Assembly: GCA_027531395.1 (NCBI GenBank)
Contig: JAPZRO010000001.1
Span: 124,001 to 188,000, forward strand
DNA: 64,000 nt
Reading direction: 5' to 3'
DNA from: Porphyrobacter sp.
Lineage (GTDB): Bacteria; Pseudomonadota; Alphaproteobacteria; Sphingomonadales; Sphingomonadaceae
The notes below the pieces were generated by a model. That model was not told the DNA's origin. It worked only from the letters and a program-made list of their open reading frames with translations, and made no database searches. Shown piece after piece: positions 52,345 through 61,641 of the stretch. The position numbers were made by a program, and so were the translations under genes. Positions within the stretch are counted from its first letter, which is position 1. Each line of letters begins with the position of its first letter.

Positions 52345-54048
52345 ATGGCTTCGCTGTTTCGATCTATCAGCTTCAAAATTTTCGGGATTTCGGTTGGCTT
52401 GCTGCTGATTATGGTAGTGGCGGCATTCGGCTCGGCCTTCGCTAGCGAACAGGTTCATCGTCAACTTCAAACCTTCGAACAAGTCATGCTTCCGCTCGCC
52501 AGAACCATGGCGAATGTTGAGCTTGAGGTTCAGAAGCAGAAGGTCACCGCAGATTTCTTGCTGGAAACACCTGAGGAGGAAGCTGTTACCACCTGCCTCG
52601 GACAAGCGAAGACACAGGGAGCGAGAACACGCGATCTTTTGCAGCGAGCCACGAAACTGATCCAACAAGGTCTTGCGAACGTTCAAACCGAACAGAATCA
52701 GATGGCCCTCGCCCGTTTTTCACCCATGGTTGATGAGCTTTCCTATCAGGAAAGGCGCTTGGCAGCATTGACGCTCGAGGCTTGCGCACGAGATGCGACA
52801 GTCACCGAGATGGAGGCAGCGAAGTCGCAGGCTGATAACGTCATGCGGCTATCCGACAAGATCGTCTTGGAAATCACCTCATTCGTCGCATGGAGTTCCA
52901 GAAGCGCGCGCGAGAACCAAGAATTCGCTGCTCAGGCAAACACTGGCTTGATCGGCTCTGCCACTTTGGTTGGTTTGATGCTGGCTTGGGTTGTCTCACG
53001 GGGTTTGACCCGCCCGATTGTACGATTGCAGACCGGCGCACGGGCAGTCAGCGCCGGAATGCTTTCTGAGGCTCACGTGCCCGTCACAACCCGCGACGAA
53101 ATCGGTGAGGTAACACGCGCCTTCAATGCGATGATTTTAGACCTTCAAGATAAGGAAAAAATCAAAGAGACTTTTGGTCAGTATGTCGATCCACGTATTG
53201 TTGCCGGACTTCTCGACGGAGGTCAGTCTGCAACTGAGGGCAATAAACAGGTAGCGAGTATTTTCTTTTCGGATATTGTCGGATTTTCTGAAATCGCCGA
53301 ACAACTTGCGCCAGGCACGCTTGTTAACTTGATGAACGCATATTTTTCGGCGATGTCCGATCCAATCCAGAAACACTCTGGCATCGTGGACAAGTACATT
53401 GGCGATGCGATCATGGCTTTTTGGGTGCCCCCATTCGTCGAGGCCCAACGACAGGCCGAGCTTGCCTGCCGAGCAGCCCTTGAGCAAATAGAAAATCTTG
53501 ACGCTTTTCACAGGCAAACCCCTGACATCATCGGCTTACGTCGAGACGTACCGCTCATCGATTTTCGCTTAGGGATTGTTACCGGAGAGGTTGTCGTTGG
53601 TAGCGTAGGCTCAGAGATAGCTCGCAGCTTCACAGCCATGGGCGACTGCGTCAATCAGGCCTCCCGTTTGGAGGCCGTCAACAAGATCTATGGCACACGT
53701 GTTCTGATCGATCATCCAACACGTTGCGCTGCGGGCGATGCGATCGAGGCACGTGAAGTTGACCTAATTCGGGTTCCGGGGGTCAGCGTCCCTCTCAGGA
53801 TTTATGAACTTGCCGCACTGAAAGGTGGATTGTCGTCTTCGAGGCAGGAGCTTTTCACATGTTATGAAGAGGGCTTGCACTGGTATCGCGCCGCGCGGTG
53901 GGATCAGGCTGCAGTTGCATTCAACGCGGCACTCAATATCGATCCGCAGGACAAGCCATCTCGCGTAATGCTTGAGCGGACGGCGAACGCTCAAGCGGTC
54001 TTGCCTTCCGATTGGGATGGCGTTTGGGTGATGTCCGCTAAACTATGA
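52345..54048 (+). CDS. Membrane HAMP-domain class III adenylate/guanylate cyclase
   Basis: Two TM, HAMP (RGLTRPIVRLQTGARAVSAGML..DEIGEVTRAFNAM), cyclase IFFSDIVGFSEIAEQ, DKYIGDAIMAFWVPP. Confidence 0.92.
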   Translation: MASLFRSISFKIFGISVGLLLIMVVAAFGSAFASEQVHRQLQTFEQVMLPLARTMANVELEVQKQKVTADFLLETPEEEAVTTCLGQAKTQGARTRDLLQRATKLIQQGLANVQTEQNQMALARFSPMVDELSYQERRLAALTLEACARDATVTEMEAAKSQADNVMRLSDKIVLEITSFVAWSSRSARENQEFAAQANTGLIGSATLVGLMLAWVVSRGLTRPIVRLQTGARAVSAGMLSEAHVPVTTRDEIGEVTRAFNAMILDLQDKEKIKETFGQYVDPRIVAGLLDGGQSATEGNKQVASIFFSDIVGFSEIAEQLAPGTLVNLMNAYFSAMSDPIQKHSGIVDKYIGDAIMAFWVPPFVEAQRQAELACRAALEQIENLDAFHRQTPDIIGLRRDVPLIDFRLGIVTGEVVVGSVGSEIARSFTAMGDCVNQASRLEAVNKIYGTRVLIDHPTRCAAGDAIEAREVDLIRVPGVSVPLRIYELAALKGGLSSSRQELFTCYEEGLHWYRAARWDQAAVAFNAALNIDPQDKPSRVMLERTANAQAVLPSDWDGVWVMSAKL

Positions 54049-54680
54049 GTGATCGATCAAGCTCACAGCCGCAATACTGGATGCCATCTCAATCGATCTC
54101 GCTACGGTGATTACCTACAGGTTTCGTCTCGCTTGCTGATGTCTTCAAAGCCCTCCGTTACAGGTACAACGCCAAGCGACAAGCGATCTCCACCGCGTTC
54201 AAATTTCTGGTTACAGTTTTGCGTTTTTCGCCCTTTGCATTTCTCGCTCTATCAGGCTGCACACATGCGCAGGACCGCGACGCTATTGCCTCTTTGAAAG
54301 CGGCGCTCGAGAGCCAAGCCAGCGCAACGGCTGCACTGGAACGGTTCTGCGCAAAGCAAAGGATCGCCAAGAGGTGAGGGCGCTGTCAGCAGCACGTGGC
54401 CTTGCCCGTTGCCAAACGGTCCTCCCTACATGCACGCGTTCCGGCCCAAGGATGGCCCAGCTGGACGGCTGGTGAAGGTGGCGGCCGCTCTGGCATTATG
54501 GTCGACGCGCCACCCGCCGAAAGTGCCTACAACAGCACGAAATGAAACAACAAAGCGAACGATCTTTAGCTTGTAAGCCGGGTCCACCGTGGGTTTCGCC
54601 CTTTCAGCAGGCAAAACCGTCCCATCAAGCCCAAAGGCCCTCCACAGGGAGCCCATGATTTTCCTAGGGAAAGTACAGAA

Positions 54681-54727
54681 AAAAGGTGGTGCCGCTTACG
54701 TGACTCGAACACGTGACCCCATCATTA
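54681..54727 (-). repeat. Right copy of island direct repeat (overlaps the 3' half of tRNA-Thr)
   Basis: aaaaggtggtgccgcttacgtgactcgaacacgtgaccccatcatta; pairs with 36141-36187. Confidence 0.93.
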
Positions 54728-54762
54728 CGAATGATGTGCTCTACCGACTGAGCTAAAGCGGC
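54687..54762 (-). tRNA. tRNA-Thr (anticodon CGT)
   Basis: GCCGCTTTAGCTCAGTCGGTAGAGCACATCATTCGTAATGATGGGGTCACGTGTTCGAGTCACGTAAGCGGCACCA folds as a cloverleaf. Confidence 0.97.
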
Positions 54763-54816
54763 ATTCCGGCCTCGCGCGGACTAGGCTTTGCGGCCTGTTC
54801 GCGCAATTGCAAAAGG

Positions 54817-54890
54817 TGGAGGCCCGAGCCGGAATCGAACCGGCGTATACGGATTTGCAGTCCGCTGCGTCACCACTCCGCCATCGGGCC
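54817..54890 (-). tRNA. tRNA-Cys (anticodon GCA)
   Basis: GGCCCGATGGCGGAGTGGTGACGCAGCGGACTGCAAATCCGTATACGCCGGTTCGATTCCGGCTCGGGCCTCCA. Confidence 0.96.
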
Positions 54891-55015
54891 GAGCCTCCCG
54901 GGGACGAAGCCCCGGACGGAAGCGGCGCACTAGCGATTCGGTGGAGCAAAGGCAATGCGTGATTGCTTTCCCGCCTTCCCTAACGTCAGTCTGGACGAGG
55001 CGCTCCGGCCACGGC

Positions 55016-55807
55016 ATGGCGGCGGCCATGACCATCGCCAGCCTGCTCGAACCCGTCACCGGCCAGCCCGGCCCTGCCCGCCTTTCCCATGCCGCCGACT
55101 GGATGCAGGGGCGCACGCTCTATGGCGGGGCTTCGGCGCTGGTGGCCTATACCATGGCCGTGCGCGCCTTCCCGGGCCTGCCGCCTCTGCGCGCCGGGCA
55201 GATCGCCTTCGTCGCGCCGGTGGGCGAGGCAATCGAGCTTTCCGCCGAGATTGTCCGGCAGGGCCGCAACGTTACCCAGGTGCGGAGCGAGATCCGCAGC
55301 GAGGGCAAGGTCGCGCTCTCGGCCTTCTGGCTGTTCGCCGAGGGGCGCGAGGCCAATGCGCTCCATCCCGCACCCGCGCCCGAGGACTGGCCCAGCCCGC
55401 CCGAGGAGAACGAGAGCGTCACCCACCAGTTCGCGCCCTCTTTCGTCGCGAAGAACTTCGAGCTGCGCTACGGCCAGCCCAAGGGCACAGAGCGCGGCGC
55501 GACCGTGCGGCGCTGGGCACGCCTGACCGAGCAGCACGATCTCGATCCGGTCTCGAAGCTGGTGCTGATGGGCGACGTCATGCCGCCCGGCGCGATGCGG
55601 GCGATGCAGCGACAAGGCCCGATCAGCTCGATCAACTGGTCGTTCAACGTGCTCGATCCGGAGAGCCGCTCAAGGGATGGCTGGTATCTCGCCGAGAACG
55701 CCAGCCAGCACGCCGACGCGGGCTATTCCTCCGAACGGCTGCGGCTGTGGGATGCAGACGGCAGGCAGGTGCTCGACGGCATCCAGTGTGTGGCGGTGTT
55801 CGGCTGA
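55016..55807 (+). CDS. Acyl-CoA thioesterase (TesB-like double hotdog)
   Basis: RTLYGGASALVAYTMAVRAFPGLPPLRAGQIAFVAPVG, VTQVRSEIRSEGKVALSAFWLF. Confidence 0.75.
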   Translation: MAAAMTIASLLEPVTGQPGPARLSHAADWMQGRTLYGGASALVAYTMAVRAFPGLPPLRAGQIAFVAPVGEAIELSAEIVRQGRNVTQVRSEIRSEGKVALSAFWLFAEGREANALHPAPAPEDWPSPPEENESVTHQFAPSFVAKNFELRYGQPKGTERGATVRRWARLTEQHDLDPVSKLVLMGDVMPPGAMRAMQRQGPISSINWSFNVLDPESRSRDGWYLAENASQHADAGYSSERLRLWDADGRQVLDGIQCVAVFG

Positions 55808-56079
55808 GGACGTGAGTAACAAAATAACAAAGGTGACAAAGGTGACACCGTGTCAACTTTGCAATTCCTCTATTAATTTTTTTCTTTCAATAGCTTGAAG
55901 TCAAAAGGCGGAGCCGACGGACACTGCCGCCCCGCGCGCGGGAAAGCGCGCCGGATGATCGCAATGGGGTCTGACAATGCCAAAGAGCCGGGCGCAACCT
56001 ATGCCCCCGGTCACCTGTAGGAAACCGCTCCCGGTGCCGCCGCTGCGGGGGATGGCCGGCGTGATCGCCCTTCGCCCTG

Positions 56080-57570
56080 CTATTGGTGCAGCGACTTGCG
56101 ATCAGCATCGGCCTTGAGCGTGATGCTCGTGAAGGCGCCTTCGTCATTGAGCGCGATCGGCAGCCCGACCGAGGCCATCATCGTCTGCACGAAGCCAGAC
56201 GCGTCACCGGGCTTCTGCCATACGAATGCGCGCAGCCTTTCGACCTTGTCGGCAGGCGCCCCGAGCTTCTCGAGCACCTGGAAATAAAGCGCGGCGCGGT
56301 CCGTATCGACCGTCTGGGTGCTCGCCGTCTGCAGCGCATTCCAGAAGTCGTACAAATCGTGTTCGGGCAGCATCGCATCGGTTGCCAGAGCGATCAGATC
56401 GCCGCAGGCGTAATAGGCGCGGAAGTTGCCGCGATCACGCGCCTCGACAAGCGGTGCCTGCTCCAGATGCGCGACGCAGTCCTTGTATTCGCTGGCATAG
56501 ACCTCCGCGAGATAGGCCTCGGGATTGTCGGCCAGATCAGCCCCGATGCGATAGGCGAAGGCATTGGCGGAGCCTTCATGGACCCACGCATGGCCACCAT
56601 TGTCGGAAAACAGCACGGCATCGTTCCCCAATTCACGCTGGAAGATATGGGCTGCCTCATGGGCCAGAAACCACCGGACATAGGTCCGGATTTCGGGCGT
56701 CGGATCGGCAAGGTCCGCCCCCGACATCTGAAGCGTGAGCAAGTCGTCGATCGCCCCGCCCTTCAGGTCCAGACCTTTGCTCTGGTAACCCCCGAAGACC
56801 ATGAACACCCTTGCCTTGTCCTTGAGGCCATGTCCCCAGCCCTTGGCAAGCATCGAGAATATCGTGGCCAGATCCGCATCGAACCCCCCGGTCAGCCACG
56901 CCGGCAGACCGGGATCGATGTAGCCGCGAAAGCTGTCGCCTTCGACCGGAGCAAGCGATCCGACATAGACGATCGTGCCATCCCCGTCGGAGAGGAATTC
57001 CGTGTGGACACCGCCCTGCTTCGAGCCAACCGGGCGCGCGGACGTGAGCGATATCCGCGAGGTCATGACGGGCTCGGGCCACTCTTCGGCCGACTTGGCG
57101 AAGGCGACCGCGTCGGCCAGCGATGCGATGGGCTTTACGCGGAACTGGCCGGACAGGACCCCGTAGCTCCCGTCACTGAACGCCAGAAACGGTGTGTAGG
57201 CCGCCGGCAGATCACCCGAAAAGGGCTTGATCCGAAACCGGGCCTCCGAAGCCGGCTCGCGAAACGCAAAGCCTTCCATGCCCCCGATCCGCCACATCGC
57301 CACCCCTTCGGAAAGAGGCGTCCATTCGCGGTAGGTGACAGGCGCCTGTGACAGGACCAGCGCCGTCTGCGGCTCGTCAAACCGGTAGGCGACTTCCCAG
57401 CTGCCGTCCGCAGTTTCGGTCACGCTGATCGAAACCTCAGCGGCTGGCTCTGGCGCATCCTGCGGGTTGCCTGCGATCGCCGGGGCACCGAGGCCTACCG
57501 CCCAGCCAGCCAGTCCGATCGCGATTTTCGTCATGCACTTCAATGCAGCTGCTCCTTTCGCCTTGCACAA
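56080..57570 (-). CDS. Secreted putative gluzincin-like metallopeptidase
   Basis: Signal-like N-terminus; WFLAHEAAHIFQRELG (HExxH) followed by WVHEGSANAFAYRIG. Confidence 0.65.
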   Translation of the reverse strand: MCKAKGAAALKCMTKIAIGLAGWAVGLGAPAIAGNPQDAPEPAAEVSISVTETADGSWEVAYRFDEPQTALVLSQAPVTYREWTPLSEGVAMWRIGGMEGFAFREPASEARFRIKPFSGDLPAAYTPFLAFSDGSYGVLSGQFRVKPIASLADAVAFAKSAEEWPEPVMTSRISLTSARPVGSKQGGVHTEFLSDGDGTIVYVGSLAPVEGDSFRGYIDPGLPAWLTGGFDADLATIFSMLAKGWGHGLKDKARVFMVFGGYQSKGLDLKGGAIDDLLTLQMSGADLADPTPEIRTYVRWFLAHEAAHIFQRELGNDAVLFSDNGGHAWVHEGSANAFAYRIGADLADNPEAYLAEVYASEYKDCVAHLEQAPLVEARDRGNFRAYYACGDLIALATDAMLPEHDLYDFWNALQTASTQTVDTDRAALYFQVLEKLGAPADKVERLRAFVWQKPGDASGFVQTMMASVGLPIALNDEGAFTSITLKADADRKSLHQ

Positions 57571-57675
57571 GGCTAGGGCAACCGGGCCGGTCGGGTCTAC
57601 AGCAAGTGATGGGCAGACAATGCGAAAATGCTCTGGCTGGACGGTGCGGGCCGCCCGGCCCGGGCGCGCGGTGCG

Positions 57676-58191
57676 TCAGCGGGCCGCCAGTGATCCCTCG
57701 TCCGGCAGGGCGACGAGCTCTTCGAGGAACAGCGCAATCAGGCCCGACTGCGAATCCACCCCGGCCTTGGCATAGACCCGCGCAAGCTGGGCGCGCACCG
57801 TGCCGGCTGCCGACCCGCGCAGGGCGGCGATCTCGGCAATGTCGCAGCCCTTGAGCGCGAACAGCGCGACATCCGCCTCGGCCGCCGTGAGTTGCCATTC
57901 GGCGAAGCGCAGGCCGATCAGATCGGCCAGCGCGCCCTGTGCGGCTGCGACGGCGGCCTCGTCGCGCCGGGCGGCGGCGATCAGGCTGCGCACCTGCAGC
58001 GCGCCGAGCACAACCGCAACCACCAGCGCGACCGCGGCCATGGCCTCGATCACCAGATGCGGGCCGATCCCGTCCTGCGCAAAGTCGCCGACCAGATCGG
58101 CGAGAAAGAACGCGCAGGCGAGCGCCTGAAGGGCCACCAGGATGCTGATCCCGGTGGCCCTGCGTTCCCGTTGGCGCGTTCTTGCGTTCAT
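57676..58191 (-). CDS. Membrane-anchored LuxR-type HTH regulator
   Basis: Two N-terminal TM; LTAAEADVALFALKGCDIAEIAALRGSAAGTVRAQLARVYAKAGVDSQSGLIALF. Confidence 0.75.
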   Translation of the reverse strand: MNARTRQRERRATGISILVALQALACAFFLADLVGDFAQDGIGPHLVIEAMAAVALVVAVVLGALQVRSLIAAARRDEAAVAAAQGALADLIGLRFAEWQLTAAEADVALFALKGCDIAEIAALRGSAAGTVRAQLARVYAKAGVDSQSGLIALFLEELVALPDEGSLAAR

Positions 58192-58200
58192 GCGCCCTGC

Positions 58201-58818
58201 CTACCGCCCGAGCGGGGCCATCGCCACAAGAACCTGCTTGCCGCTGCGCCGCGTCTCGAAAATCACGCCCGCGAGGTGGAGCAGGATCAGCAGGTAGAGC
58301 AGGTTGGCGGCGGTCTCGTGGATTTCGCCGAGCGGGCCTTCCTCGCCCTCTTCGCCTTCCTCGCCTTCTTCGGCTTCCGCGTAGCCCTGCGTGGCGACAG
58401 CGACGCTGCGGTGCTCGCCTTCCTCCGCTTCGCCGTTCCACGGCGGCGGGCCGGCCATGGTGATCCCGGTGGCGATGATCGTCAGCAGGCAGCCCCAGAT
58501 GGCATAGACCATCAGCGCGCCGAGCGGATTGTGCGAGGCGTGGTGCGAGACGGTGCCCGCGCGGATCTCGCGCAGGTGGGCCATCGCCTTGCGCGGGCTG
58601 GGCCAGAAGGCCGAGAAGCGCGCCTCGGCCGGGCCGACCAGACCCCACAGCAGCCGCAGGGCCAAGATCGCGGCAAGGCCGTAGCCGACCCAGATATGCG
58701 GGCCGGAGCCTTCCTCGGTAAAGACGGCGTTGGCCAGCACGGCGAGGGCGATCGACCAGTGGGTGATCCTGACGATCGGATCCCAGCGGCGGCGGGCGGG
58801 TGTGGTGGTCTCGGTCAT
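58201..58818 (-). CDS. Cytochrome b561-type (Ni/Fe-hydrogenase b-subunit-like) membrane protein
   Basis: RRRWDPIVRITHWSIALAVLANAVF, HIWVGYGLAAILALRLLWGLVG, HETAANLLYLLILLHLAGV. Confidence 0.88.
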   Translation of the reverse strand: MTETTTPARRRWDPIVRITHWSIALAVLANAVFTEEGSGPHIWVGYGLAAILALRLLWGLVGPAEARFSAFWPSPRKAMAHLREIRAGTVSHHASHNPLGALMVYAIWGCLLTIIATGITMAGPPPWNGEAEEGEHRSVAVATQGYAEAEEGEEGEEGEEGPLGEIHETAANLLYLLILLHLAGVIFETRRSGKQVLVAMAPLGR

Positions 58819-58982
58819 GGCGCGTCCTTTGCAAAAAGGTGCCAGCGACCGCCCTGAGATTGGGGGGGACAAAGCGAGCCGCTGACCCGCCGCAGATGGC
58901 ACTGCGTCCGCCGCAGCGCGATTGGCGCTCTGCTTATCCGGCCATGCCTAAGCGGCTGCTTAGGGCGCTTTCGGACCCCGCC

Positions 58983-59798
58983 TTAGAGGTCCTCGAAGTT
59001 GGGCTTGCGCCGCTCCATTTCGGCCATCACCGCCTCGACCTGGTTGCGGCTGCGCATGATGGCGTGCTGCTCGATGCTTTCCTCCAGCAGGATCGCGTCG
59101 GTCTCGTTCTCGTACATCCCGGCCTGCAGCCGCTTGGCGGCGCGGATCGCGTGGGGGTTCTTGAGCGCGATGGTGCGGGCCAGCGCCAGCGCACGCTCGC
59201 GCGGGTTCTCGTCGACATAGGTCGCAAGGCCGAGCTGCTGCGCCTCGGCCCCGTTGAATTCGCGGTTGGTGTAGATCAGCTCGCGCAGCACGTCATCGCG
59301 CACGAGGCCGCGCCACAGGGCATAGCCGCCCATGTCGGGGACGAGGCCCCACTTCATCTCCATGATCGCCATGCGGGTGGCGGGGTGGACGATGCGGATG
59401 TCCGCGCCGCTGGCAATCTGCAGGCCGCCGCCGAAGCACACGCCGTGCACCGCCGCAATCACCGGCACGGGCAGCTTGCGCCACTGCATCGCCACCTGCT
59501 GCGGACGGTTGGCATTGCCATAGGTGCGTTCGGTCAGCGGCGGCTCGTCCTCGGCCGGCTTGCGCGAGAAATTGCTGAGGTCGAGCCCGGCGCAGAAGGC
59601 GCGGCCCTCGCCCGAGAGCACCACCGCGCGCAGGCCCTTCATCCGGTGGAGCGTGCTGCCGGCCTCGATGATCCGCTCGAACATCTCGTGATCGAGCGCG
59701 TTCATCTTGTCGGCGCGGGTGAAGCGCACTTCGGCCACGCCGTCCTCGCCGAGCTCGATCGCGATCCGGTCGTTCGTGGTCATGATGGCGGCTGACAT
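58983..59798 (-). CDS. Crotonase/enoyl-CoA hydratase family protein
   Basis: Start set at MSAAIMTTNDRIAIELG; AVVLSGEGRAFCAGLDLSNF, AAVHGVCFGGGLQIASGADIRI. Confidence 0.9.
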   Translation of the reverse strand: MSAAIMTTNDRIAIELGEDGVAEVRFTRADKMNALDHEMFERIIEAGSTLHRMKGLRAVVLSGEGRAFCAGLDLSNFSRKPAEDEPPLTERTYGNANRPQQVAMQWRKLPVPVIAAVHGVCFGGGLQIASGADIRIVHPATRMAIMEMKWGLVPDMGGYALWRGLVRDDVLRELIYTNREFNGAEAQQLGLATYVDENPRERALALARTIALKNPHAIRAAKRLQAGMYENETDAILLEESIEQHAIMRSRNQVEAVMAEMERRKPNFEDL

Positions 59799-59871
59799 GG
59801 CGGCAGGGGTTCCCTTGGAAGGCTGGTGATGCGGGGCGGCAGACTTGCCGATTCCCGCCGCCAAGTCCAGC

Positions 59872-60267
59872 CTATACACCCACGGTGCGCGCCAGCCGGA
59901 AGTGCCCGGGGCCGGGCGGGGCATCGAGGAAATAGCCGCCGTCGGGATGGGTTGCGACCATCCGCGCAAGCCCGAAAGGCTCGAGCTTGGCCCGCACCCG
60001 CGCGACATGGACGGCAAGGCTGTTGGTCTCCGGCTCGTAGGTGATGCGCCACACGTCGGCAAGCAGCTGGCGGCGGGTCATGCGCTGCCCCGGTTGCTGC
60101 GCCAGCCGCCACAACAGCTCGAACTCGCGCGGATGCAGGCCCAGCCAGCGATCGACGACCCGGCCGTCGCGGTGCAACAGATCGAGCGTCACATCGCCGG
60201 CCTCGCGGAAGCGCGGGATCAGCGTGTCGCTGTCGGGAAACAGGCCGTTGGTGGAATTCGGCGTCAC
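59872..60267 (-). CDS. Stand-alone OmpR-type winged-helix DNA-binding protein
   Basis: LHPREFELLWRLAQQPGQRMTRRQLLADVWRITYEPETNSLAVHVARVRAKLE; GTG start overlapping the radC-like stop. Confidence 0.8.
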   Translation of the reverse strand: MTPNSTNGLFPDSDTLIPRFREAGDVTLDLLHRDGRVVDRWLGLHPREFELLWRLAQQPGQRMTRRQLLADVWRITYEPETNSLAVHVARVRAKLEPFGLARMVATHPDGGYFLDAPPGPGHFRLARTVGV

Positions 60268-60686
60268 AGCAATCCCCCTGCCCGCATGGAATAGACCGCC
60301 TCGTGGGTGAAGATGAGGTGGTCGATCAGTTCGATGTCGAGCGCGCGCGCGACCGCCACTAGCTGGTGCGTGGCGGCGATGTCGCAGCCGCTCGGACGGC
60401 ATTCGCCCGAGGGGTGGTTGTGCGCGAGGATGATCCCGCGCGCGTCGAGCCGCAGCGCCTCGCCGAAGATCTCGCGCATCCTGAGGCACAGCGCGCCGCG
60501 CCCGCCCCGCCCGATCCCGGCATCGCCGAGGCACGATCGCCGCGCGTCGACGAACAGCGCATGGCAGCGTTCGCGATCATCGCGCGGATCGAGCAGCACC
60601 GAGCGCAGATAGGCGACCAGTGGCCCGAGCCGCGTCTCGGGCGGAGCGAGCGGGGCAGGCCGCATCTGAAGGGCGGTCATCACCAT
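60264..60686 (-). CDS. Short RadC-like JAB-domain protein
   Basis: MREIFGEALRLDARGIILAHNHPSGECRPSGCDIAATHQL (HxHPSG...D MPN+ motif). Confidence 0.8.
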   Translation of the reverse strand: MVMTALQMRPAPLAPPETRLGPLVAYLRSVLLDPRDDRERCHALFVDARRSCLGDAGIGRGGRGALCLRMREIFGEALRLDARGIILAHNHPSGECRPSGCDIAATHQLVAVARALDIELIDHLIFTHEAVYSMRAGGLL

Positions 60687-60747
60687 CCGGCATCTCCGGC
60701 ACGCGGATCAGGGACTGCACAAAGCATTGCGGAACTCCGGCTGTGCG

Positions 60748-61248
60748 TCAGCTGGGAAACAGCGGCACACGCTCGCGCGTCACCCGCCACTCGCGGTAGC
60801 TGCCGAAGCGGCGTTCGCGCAGCGCGTGGCGGATGAACCCGCCGCCGATCAGCAGCAGCTGGCAATAGGACGGGCCAACCGCGAGAATGACGTAAGCCAA
60901 CGGAGAGACCATGTCCCCCAGTCCCCGCACCGCATGGGCGCCCACCGAGACCACCTGGAAGCCGGCCACCCACAGCGGGTAGTTGCGATTGGCATTGAGC
61001 GCGATCGCAACGAACCCGGCAGCCGCCAGCAGATCGAGCCCGACATAGGCCCAGCTGTAGGGGCCGAATGTCAGACTGCCGATCCCCATCCACTCCGCCG
61101 CATAGTAGGGCAAGACCATCGTGGCGATGAACACCCCGATCAGCCAGCGCTCGGGCGAAGCGCCCCAGCGCCATATCGCCACCGCGGTGAGGGCGGTGAT
61201 GATATGGAGCGCTTCCAGACGATAGAGGTTGAGCAGATCGAGCAGCAT
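60748..61248 (-). CDS. Hypothetical multi-TM membrane protein
   Basis: Clean ORF with several hydrophobic segments. Confidence 0.55.
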   Translation of the reverse strand: MLLDLLNLYRLEALHIITALTAVAIWRWGASPERWLIGVFIATMVLPYYAAEWMGIGSLTFGPYSWAYVGLDLLAAAGFVAIALNANRNYPLWVAGFQVVSVGAHAVRGLGDMVSPLAYVILAVGPSYCQLLLIGGGFIRHALRERRFGSYREWRVTRERVPLFPS

Positions 61249-61267
61249 GGCGGGCGGCGACGGATCC

Positions 61268-61615
61268 TCAGGCGCTCATCATCGCGGGTTCGGCCGAGCG
61301 GGTGGTGGTCACCGCTTCACGCGGGATCACGGTCTTCTCGCCCATATCGCCCCCGGCATGGACCTCGGCAAGCTTGCTCAGTTCGGCATGCACGCGCAGC
61401 AGGTTGGTCGACATCGCCAGCGCCTGACTTTCGGCCTCGGTCAGCCGCATCAGCGCGCGCTGGCCGGTGTGGACTTCGACTTCCGGATTCTGGCGCGCGG
61501 CCAGCATCGCCTGCTTCAAACGAGCCATGGCGATGATCGATTCGTCGGCCAGCGCTTCGGCTTCGCGGATGAGCTTCCTGAGATTGTGGGCATCGGTCTT
61601 GATACGGTCGGTCAT
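61268..61615 (-). CDS. Hypothetical protein
   Basis: MTDRIKTDAHNLRKLIREAEALADESIIAMARLKQAML; start set at the internal ATG. Confidence 0.5.
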   Translation of the reverse strand: MTDRIKTDAHNLRKLIREAEALADESIIAMARLKQAMLAARQNPEVEVHTGQRALMRLTEAESQALAMSTNLLRVHAELSKLAEVHAGGDMGEKTVIPREAVTTTRSAEPAMMSA

Positions 61616-61641
61616 CGTGGTGCTCCCCGGCAGGCCGGTGC

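Larger units (their letters stand above)
36141..54727. mobile_element. Genomic island integrated at tRNA-Thr(CGT), about 18.5 kb, no recognisable integrase
   Basis: Direct repeat of the tRNA 3' half at both ends; intervening DNA visibly lower in GC than flanks; accessory gene content. Confidence 0.83.
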
